NCBI RefSeq assembly: GCF_018308945.1
Contig: NZ_CP070501.1
Location: 1,550,001-1,614,000 of the forward strand
Origin: Agrococcus sp. Marseille-Q4369
GTDB lineage: Bacteria; Actinomycetota; Actinomycetes; Actinomycetales; Microbacteriaceae
DNA length: 64,000 bases
Reading direction: 5' to 3'
The translations under genes and the position numbers were made by a program. Shown here piece after piece: positions 59,036-64,000 of this stretch. The notes beneath the pieces were generated by a model, which had not been told where the DNA came from, searched no databases, and saw only the letters and a list, made by a program, of their open reading frames with translations. Each line of letters opens with the position of its first letter. Position 1 is the stretch's first letter.

Positions 59036-60022
59036 TCAACGCCACGGAAGCGGCTTGCGCAGCACCGCGTCGATACGTGCGATGACGCCGTCGAAGTCCA
59101 TGTCGGAAACGATGCTGTGCCGCGGCCGAGGGTCAGCCCCGTCAGCGTGCACGCCCGCCAGGTAGCGCTGACCCGAGACCGGGTCAGCGAAGGTCGCGAG
59201 CGGGCGCGACACGGCTGCCGTGATCAGTGACGGCTGCAGCACGCTCGCGACGGCGATGCTGTCGTTGATGCCCATGACGCGGATGTCGCCAGGCTGCGGG
59301 TACACGCGTGAATAGAAGTCTGCGTAGACCTCGCTGATCTGCGCGATCAGGGCGGCTGGCCGCGAGGCGCCCGTCGCTGCGATATCGCGCACGAGCGATT
59401 CCGGTATCACCACCTGTCGCGTCACATACGGGCCGCACCACGTGATGCTGCCGTGCTGTCGAGCGACGAGCTGTGCGGCATCGAAGTCTCGAGTGACGTT
59501 GCCGTCTCGCGAGACGCGGAATCGGCGGTCGAGCCACGGCTCGGTGTCGTGCAGCATCGCGGGCCCCAACGAGCCCAGGATCGTGATGCTCCGCAGGCGC
59601 TGCGTGATGTCGGGGCGGCGCTGGATCGCGGCCGCGAGGTTGGTGAGCGGGCCGAGGGCGATGTAGTCGATGTCGTGCGGATGCGTTGCAACGAGTTCGA
59701 GCAGGATGTCGACCGCGCGCGGCTCAGCAGCGACCGGCGTCTGGGGCCGCAGCCCGGTGTTGCCGAAGCCATCACGGCCGTGGATGCCCCAGGAGGACTC
59801 CCGGGCCTGCGCCAACGGCTGCGCGCATCCGCGGTATACGGGCACGTCCTGACGCTCGCACACATCGAGCGTGTAGCGCGCATTGTCGGCCGTCTGGGCT
59901 GCGGTCGCGGTACCGAACACACTCAGCACCGCCAAGAGCTCGACATTCTCGTTTGCGGCGAGCAGCATGAGGGCGAGCGCGTCGTCGACACCGGCGTCGG
60001 TATCGACCACGACGGTGCGCAT
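59036..60022 (-). CDS. Nucleoside hydrolase (IunH-like)
   Basis: The 328-residue protein begins MRTVVVDTDAGVDDALALML; DTDxGxDD (Asp7, 9, 13, 14) is the calcium-binding signature of inosine-uridine nucleoside hydrolases. ALGPLTNLAAAIQRRPDI and the C-terminal metal region RHSIVSDMDFDGVIARID are also typical. It splits nucleosides into base and ribose. ATG 60022 with a GGGGGAG site was chosen over ATG 60079, which would overlap the dihydroorotase stop region. It is the last gene of an operon with dihydroorotase, a PyrK-like reductase and an M20 carbamoylase, so pyrimidine nucleosides are the likely source of bases. Confidence 0.9.
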   Translation of the reverse strand: MRTVVVDTDAGVDDALALMLLAANENVELLAVLSVFGTATAAQTADNARYTLDVCERQDVPVYRGCAQPLAQARESSWGIHGRDGFGNTGLRPQTPVAAEPRAVDILLELVATHPHDIDYIALGPLTNLAAAIQRRPDITQRLRSITILGSLGPAMLHDTEPWLDRRFRVSRDGNVTRDFDAAQLVARQHGSITWCGPYVTRQVVIPESLVRDIAATGASRPAALIAQISEVYADFYSRVYPQPGDIRVMGINDSIAVASVLQPSLITAAVSRPLATFADPVSGQRYLAGVHADGADPRPRHSIVSDMDFDGVIARIDAVLRKPLPWR

Positions 60023-60059
60023 GGCTCGGCTCCCCCGAGCCTCCTGACGTGCGCGGGGG

Positions 60060-61307
60060 TCAGCTGCGATGGGTATCACGGCCTTCGAGCACCGTGCGAG
60101 TCACGCGCGAACGGAAGCGATGCTTGGCGAACGGAGTGTTGCGCGACTTGCTCACCGGAGCGGGCGGCAGGCGCGGCGAGCTCTCGGTCTCGACGACGCA
60201 GAAGGTGGCCGCATCACCGACCCGCAGCTGCGACACCGATTCCGGTGGCAGCGAGCCGATCGCTGCCGGTCGATAGGCGAGCACCTGCGCCACGGCCGCC
60301 CAATCGGTGCGACCCGCATGATCGACGAGCACGTCGGCGACCACGCTCAATGCCGTCTCGAACCCGATCAGGCCGAAGGCGGCATCCTGCAGTGAACCTT
60401 GCTTCGCGACGAGCGGATGCGGTGCGTGGTCGGTCGCGACGATGTCGATCGTGCCGTCACGCAGTGCCTCGCGCAGTGCGGCGACGTCGGCGGCTTCCCG
60501 CAGCGGCGGATTGACCTTGAGGGCTGCGCCCTCCCGCACGACGTCTTCGTCGGTCAGCACGAGGTGGTGCGGCGTGACCTCCGAGGTCACACGCAGCCTC
60601 TTGCGCTTCGCCTCGCGGATGAGCTCCACCGCTCCTCGAGTGGAGATGTGGCAGACGTGCAGGTGGCCTCCGACCTCGGCGAGCAGGCCGAGGTCTCGCG
60701 CGATGACGGCTTCCTCGCCGAGTGCTGGCCAGCCCTCGACCCCGAGCTGACCGGCGATGCGGCTGTGCACAACGCCGCTACCGGCGAGTTCACGGCTCTG
60801 CGCGTGCTGCGCGAAGACGCCGCCGCTCGCCGAGGTCGCGGCGAGGATCTGGGCGACGAGCGCAGGATCATCGACGCACGAGCCGTCGTCAGAGAAGACC
60901 CTGACGCCGTGGCTGAGCAGGCTCACGACGTCGACGAGCTCTGTGCCCTGCCGGCCGAGCGTCACCGCCGCGATCGGGTGCACACGCGCGCTCGCACCCG
61001 CGCGCACAATGCGTTCGAGAGCCTCCACGCGCTCGACGGAATCCATCGCCGGCTCGGTGTTCGGCATCGCGAAGACGTCGGTGAAGCCGCCCGTTGCCGC
61101 AGCTCGGGTGCCGCTGGCGACCGTCTCGGCCGCTTCCTGGCCCGGTTCCCGCAGGTGCGCGTGCAGGTCGACGAGGCCGGGCAGCAGCACGCGGTCGGCG
61201 ACCGCGGGGGCAGCCGCAGCCGGCCTGATGTCTGCGATCACCGAGCCCTCGACGAGCACGTCGACGACGTCGCCCCGGCCGAGGATGCGCACAGCTTCGA
61301 TCAGCAT
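60060..61307 (-). CDS. Dihydroorotase-like amidohydrolase (class I)
   Basis: The 415-residue protein shows the class I dihydroorotase pattern: PGLVDLHAHLREPGQEAAET with zinc-binding His49 and His51, VRVFSDDGSCV with the bridging Asp, GHLHVCHISTRGAVELIRE, TSEVTPHHLVLTDEDV and IDIVATDHAPHPL. It interconverts dihydroorotate and N-carbamoyl-aspartate. No carbamoyl-phosphate synthase or aspartate transcarbamylase gene accompanies it, whereas a carbamoylase and a nucleoside hydrolase do. A catabolic direction (ring opening of dihydroorotate or a related dihydropyrimidine) is therefore plausible. The start follows the pyrK-like stop without a gap. The last about 40 residues are basic and unusual. 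Confidence 0.87.
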   Translation of the reverse strand: MLIEAVRILGRGDVVDVLVEGSVIADIRPAAAAPAVADRVLLPGLVDLHAHLREPGQEAAETVASGTRAAATGGFTDVFAMPNTEPAMDSVERVEALERIVRAGASARVHPIAAVTLGRQGTELVDVVSLLSHGVRVFSDDGSCVDDPALVAQILAATSASGGVFAQHAQSRELAGSGVVHSRIAGQLGVEGWPALGEEAVIARDLGLLAEVGGHLHVCHISTRGAVELIREAKRKRLRVTSEVTPHHLVLTDEDVVREGAALKVNPPLREAADVAALREALRDGTIDIVATDHAPHPLVAKQGSLQDAAFGLIGFETALSVVADVLVDHAGRTDWAAVAQVLAYRPAAIGSLPPESVSQLRVGDAATFCVVETESSPRLPPAPVSKSRNTPFAKHRFRSRVTRTVLEGRDTHRS

Positions 61308-62150
61308 CTACACCTCGACTCGGAAGACCGGCCCGTCGACGCACACGAGCGGACCCTCGCGATCCGGGCGCGAGCGCATCGGCGCAGCGCAGCCGTGGCA
61401 GTAGCCGATGCCGCACGCCATGTTGGCCTCGAGCGACACCTGCAGGTCGGCTCCCCACGACTCGGCAAGCGTCGTACCGAGCACTGTGAGCCGTTGCGAG
61501 CCGCAGACCATGACCACTTGCGGCGGGGACGTGTCAAACCGTTCCCGCAGCATCCGCTCGAGTGTCTCAGGGGCGCTGTTGCCAGCAGCGTCGTCGACCC
61601 GGAAAGCCTCGGCCCCGAGCTCGTCGCAATCGTCGAGACCGATCGCCGTCTCCGGGGAGCGGCTGCTGATGACCATGGTTGCCCGCACTCCCGACAGCTG
61701 TGCGTCTTCAGCGACACCCATGACGGAGCACACCCCGATGCCGCGACCGATCAAAAGCACGGATGTCGCATCCGGCGGTGTCGAGAAAGCGTTGCCCAGC
61801 GGGCCGGTGATCGTGAGCGATTCGCCGGCAGCGATCGATGCCAGTGCCCGCGTGCCGCGGCCGACCACCTTGAAGATCACTTCGAAGAGCCCCGCATCGG
61901 GGTAGCGCCGGTGGATGGCCATCGGTCGAGGCAGCAGGATCTGCCCCTCTGCGCCACCGGGCACGGTGATCATGACGAACTCGCCGGCCTGGGCGTTGCG
62001 TGCGATCCATTCGCCGGTCAGCAGCAGACGGTGCTGGGATGCCCCCAGATCAGTGTTGCTGCGCACGGTCGCTTCCGTGATGCGCGGAGCCGCGCGGCGC
62101 GCGTTCGGCAGCAGCTGCAGCCGGTCTTCGAGTGCAGAGGTTCCGCTCAT
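61308..62150 (-). CDS. PyrK-like flavin/2Fe-2S electron transfer subunit
   Basis: The 280-residue protein has the PyrK/ferredoxin reductase order. An FAD-binding beta barrel carries LLPRPMAIHRRYPDAGLF and FKVVGRGTRALASIAAGE, an NAD-type domain has LLIGRGIGVCSVMGVAEDAQ, and a C-terminal 2Fe-2S cluster is bound by ACGIGYCHGCAAP with a further Cys in GPLVCVDGPVF. It would pass electrons between NAD(H) and a PyrD-type dihydroorotate or dihydropyrimidine dehydrogenase; that partner is not in the window and may be the gene running off the right edge. It overlaps the M20 gene by 4 bp and abuts the dihydroorotase gene. Confidence 0.87.
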   Translation of the reverse strand: MSGTSALEDRLQLLPNARRAAPRITEATVRSNTDLGASQHRLLLTGEWIARNAQAGEFVMITVPGGAEGQILLPRPMAIHRRYPDAGLFEVIFKVVGRGTRALASIAAGESLTITGPLGNAFSTPPDATSVLLIGRGIGVCSVMGVAEDAQLSGVRATMVISSRSPETAIGLDDCDELGAEAFRVDDAAGNSAPETLERMLRERFDTSPPQVVMVCGSQRLTVLGTTLAESWGADLQVSLEANMACGIGYCHGCAAPMRSRPDREGPLVCVDGPVFRVEV

Positions 62151-63424
62151 GGCTGCGCATCCAATCGTCGCATCGCGGCGAGCAGCACGTCGGTGCCGCG
62201 CGCGATCTGTTCTGCCGACGTGAATTCGTCGGGCACATGGCTCAGTCCGCCAGCGCTCGGCACGAAGATCATGCCCGTCGGGATGATGTGGCTGATCTGC
62301 TGCGCGTCATGGCTGGCCCCGCTCGGCATACGCAGCGGGCGCGTGTCCAGCGCGATCGCTGCCTGCTCGACCACATCGACGACCGCGGCCTGCAGCGAGA
62401 CGGGCGACGTGTCGCCGATCTGCTCGATGCGCACGGTCGTGCCGTTCTCAGCGGCGCACTCCCGGTAGAGCTGCTCGAGCTGTCGCGCGACGCCACGCTG
62501 GCGCTCCCCGTCGATGTCGCGGATGTCGACCGTGAAGGTGACGACTCCGGGAATGGTGGTGATCGAGTTGGGCTGCACGTCGATGTCCCCCACACTGACG
62601 CGAGTGCCCTCGTTCGCGGGGTCGTTCGCGATCGCGTCGCCGGCGAGCACGCAGCGCGATGCGGTCACGAGCGCATCCCTGCGGCCGCGCATAGGCGTGC
62701 CTCCCGTGTGCGATGAGCGCCCTTCGACGTGCACGCGCATGCGGGTGCTGCCCGAGATCGAATCCACGACCCCGATCGCACGTTCATCGCGCTCGAGCAC
62801 GTCGCCCTGCTCGATGTGCAGTTCGACGAACGCGTGCCAGTCTGCGGCATCCCACACAGCGGTCGCGGCAGCTTCTGGGCGTAGGCCGAGCTCGAGCAGC
62901 GCAGCCGCAACCGAGACACCGTCACCGTCGGTGAGCGCTTCGAGATCGGCGGCCGTCGTCAGCCCCGCGATGACTCGGCTGCCCGTGCAGGCCTGGCCGA
63001 ACCGTGCGCCCTCCTCACCTGCGAACACGACGAACTTCCATGGGCGGCGCCGGGGCTGTCCATCCTGCACCGCCAGTCGAGCGACTTCTACCGCCGCGGC
63101 CACGCCGGCGATGCCGTCGAAACGGCCGCCCTGCGGCACGCTGTCGAGGTGCGAACCCGTGCCGATTGCTGCAGCGGATGCCGCCGTGTCACCCTCGGGC
63201 AGCAACGTCGCGATCGTGTTGCCCACGGCATCCGTCTCTACCGTCAGTCCGAGCTCGGTCATCGCCTCGCGGAACCGCTCATGCGCGGTGCGCTCCAAGG
63301 GTGAGTACGCGAGCCGTGTCACGCCCGGGCCGCCAGCAGACATCTGCGCGAACTCGTCGATCAGACTGCCGATCGCCTCGGCGCTCGCACGGCCGTCGCG
63401 CGGCAAGGTGTCACTCGTTGTCAT
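62147..63424 (-). CDS. M20-family hydantoinase/carbamoylase (N-carbamoyl amino acid amidohydrolase)
   Basis: The 425-residue enzyme belongs to the allantoate amidohydrolase/L-carbamoylase/beta-ureidopropionase group. Metal ligands are seen in GTGSHLDSVPQGGRFDG (His, Asp), FAGEEGARFGQACTGSRVI (Glu pair), AFVELHIEQGDVLERD (His) and GLSHVPDEFTSAEQIARG (last His). Substrates are N-carbamoyl compounds, releasing CO2 and NH3. Next to a dihydroorotase and a PyrK-like protein, N-carbamoyl-aspartate (giving aspartate) or N-carbamoyl-beta-alanine is likely. ATG 63424 overlaps the PRTase-like gene by 14 bp. Confidence 0.9.
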   Translation of the reverse strand: MTTSDTLPRDGRASAEAIGSLIDEFAQMSAGGPGVTRLAYSPLERTAHERFREAMTELGLTVETDAVGNTIATLLPEGDTAASAAAIGTGSHLDSVPQGGRFDGIAGVAAAVEVARLAVQDGQPRRRPWKFVVFAGEEGARFGQACTGSRVIAGLTTAADLEALTDGDGVSVAAALLELGLRPEAAATAVWDAADWHAFVELHIEQGDVLERDERAIGVVDSISGSTRMRVHVEGRSSHTGGTPMRGRRDALVTASRCVLAGDAIANDPANEGTRVSVGDIDVQPNSITTIPGVVTFTVDIRDIDGERQRGVARQLEQLYRECAAENGTTVRIEQIGDTSPVSLQAAVVDVVEQAAIALDTRPLRMPSGASHDAQQISHIIPTGMIFVPSAGGLSHVPDEFTSAEQIARGTDVLLAAMRRLDAQP

Positions 63425-63848
63425 GCTGCTCGGGCTCCATAGCTGCCGCATCCGACAGGTGCAACTCGACGACCTCGACGATGCTCGAATCGTGCGTCTC
63501 GAGCACGCCCGCGACCACGTCGTTCGCCATCGACGACGCCTTGGCGCACGAGACGACCGCGACGCGGCTGCCGGCCGGTACTGCGTGTGAGAGCCACAGG
63601 AGCCCTTCCTGCGAGCGCAGGATCACCCGTGTTGCGCCGAGCGCGCGTGCAACGAGGTGCGCGAGCACGGCATCTTCCTCGTTCTCGAAGCTGAGCACGA
63701 CCGTCGGCTGCGATGGGCGAAGCTGCTCGGCAATGCGCTGCGCGATCAGTTCGGCGGCCTCCGGGTCGAGACCGAAGTCGAGCCACCGGCGGGCGCCGTC
63801 GCTCTCGATGACTCGTGCCAGCAGGTCGGCGTTCTCTTGCAGTTCCAT
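63411..63848 (-). CDS. PRTase-like (orotate phosphoribosyltransferase-like) small protein, function uncertain
   Basis: The 145-residue protein has a fold pattern similar to type I phosphoribosyltransferases: WLDFGLDPEAAELIAQRIAE near the start, VVLSFENEEDAVLAHLVARA, LGATRVILRSQEG, and GSRVAVVSCAKASSMANDVV where a PRPP loop would be. The canonical acidic PRPP motif (VxxDDxxxTG) is not present, so it may not be a catalytically normal transferase. It is coupled to the carbamoylase gene by a 14-bp overlap and has an AGGAG site before ATG 63848. It may bind a nucleotide or orotate as a regulator or accessory. The assignment rests on weak similarity. Confidence 0.5.
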   Translation of the reverse strand: MELQENADLLARVIESDGARRWLDFGLDPEAAELIAQRIAEQLRPSQPTVVLSFENEEDAVLAHLVARALGATRVILRSQEGLLWLSHAVPAGSRVAVVSCAKASSMANDVVAGVLETHDSSIVEVVELHLSDAAAMEPEQHDNE

Positions 63849-63870
63849 TTCCTGACTCCTCCGCATTGGA

Positions 63871-63999
63871 TCAGCAGACGTTCACGGTGTTCTTCGTCAT
63901 GGCGCGGTGCTCTTCAGCCCGCGCGCACAAGCGATGCTTCATGAAACGCTTGCAGGTATTGCTCATCCGGTCGAGTTCGCAGTTCACCTTCGAACCCCA
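63871..63999 (-). CDS. 3' end of unknown gene continuing beyond window
   Basis: The 42 visible codons end NCELDRMSNTCKRFMKHRLC and ARAEEHRAMTKNTVNVC, then a stop 22 bp before the PRTase-like start. This frame has high GC at third positions (about 36 of 42), unlike the alternative minus-strand frame, so it is the coding one. The peptide is Cys- and basic-rich. The gene is the upstream member of the pyrimidine-type operon. The product cannot be identified from this fragment. Confidence 0.55.
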   Translation of the reverse strand, partial: WGSKVNCELDRMSNTCKRFMKHRLCARAEEHRAMTKNTVNVC

Positions 64000-64000
64000 T

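Noticed and set aside
63914-64000. Alternative minus-strand frame at the right edge beginning MGFEGEL
   Set aside because: Its third codon positions are only about 50% GC, whereas the overlapping frame ending at 63871 is about 86% GC there and is preferred as coding.

Overview
The window is very GC-rich DNA from an actinobacterium. The OleBC fusion, the Wadjet locus, the many leaderless promoters (TANNNT box 6-8 nt before the start codon) and the frequent GGATGCG/CGCATCC word suggest a member of Microbacteriaceae, perhaps near Agrococcus. This placement is inference, because no rRNA or complete tRNA gene is present.

Layout. 1-6.2 kb: two tandem aminoglycoside-phosphotransferase-fold paralogues, a small membrane-anchored protein, a MarR-MFS operon, a TauE/SafE permease and an unknown membrane protein. 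6.3-17.3 kb: a fatty-acid/branched-chain acyl-CoA oxidation region. An etfB-etfA-cytochrome b operon can carry electrons from two acyl-CoA dehydrogenases. One dehydrogenase sits in a valine-type operon (dehydrogenase, 3-hydroxyisobutyryl-CoA hydrolase, enoyl-CoA hydratase). The other sits in a beta-oxidation set (SDR, LCAD-like dehydrogenase, thiolase). 17.3-23.8 kb: mixed metabolic genes, with a truncated MFS gene, a truncated AHSA1 gene beside a tRNA 3'-half-like sequence and a phased tandem repeat, and a CtlX hydrolase. 23.9-28.6 kb: an oleA-oleBC-oleD long-chain olefin operon. 28.6-32.1 kb: VanZ-like protein, orphan HsdR-N nuclease-like protein, an SDR and an unknown protein. 32.2-40.1 kb: a complete Wadjet (jetABCD) anti-plasmid operon flanked by Phd/RelE-type and VapBC-type toxin-antitoxin pairs.

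40.1-43.6 kb: a GntR-controlled 2-hydroxy-acid utilisation unit (MHS transporter plus FMN dehydrogenase). 43.7-44.0 kb: a scar made of two abutting gene remnants. 44.0-54.7 kb: the most unusual region, a divergent GntR-controlled catabolic locus. It encodes an NCS1 permease, a cysteine hydrolase, a SnoaL-flavin reductase fusion, two DUF1185 proteins, an alpha/beta hydrolase, an aldehyde dehydrogenase, a tautomerase, a luciferase-like monooxygenase and a BCCT betaine transporter. I read it as a two-component flavin-monooxygenase ring-opening pathway for an N-heterocycle or N-heterocyclic betaine. 54.8-58.2 kb: a TM2-domain protein, further gene remnants and an intact ISL3-family insertion sequence with an 8-bp target duplication. 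58.2-64 kb: an aldo/keto reductase of mosaic composition, then an operon (unknown gene running off the edge, PRTase-like protein, M20 carbamoylase, PyrK-like reductase, dihydroorotase, nucleoside hydrolase) that looks like pyrimidine/orotate breakdown rather than synthesis.

Many operons use 4-bp ATGA/GTGA stop-start overlaps, which suggests translational coupling. The strongest sequence-level surprises are palindromic repeats inserted in frame into the linker of the cytochrome b protein, the GGGTCG repeat with alternating 19/21-bp spacing, and the TTGCATGCAA operator array between the two arms of the catabolic locus.
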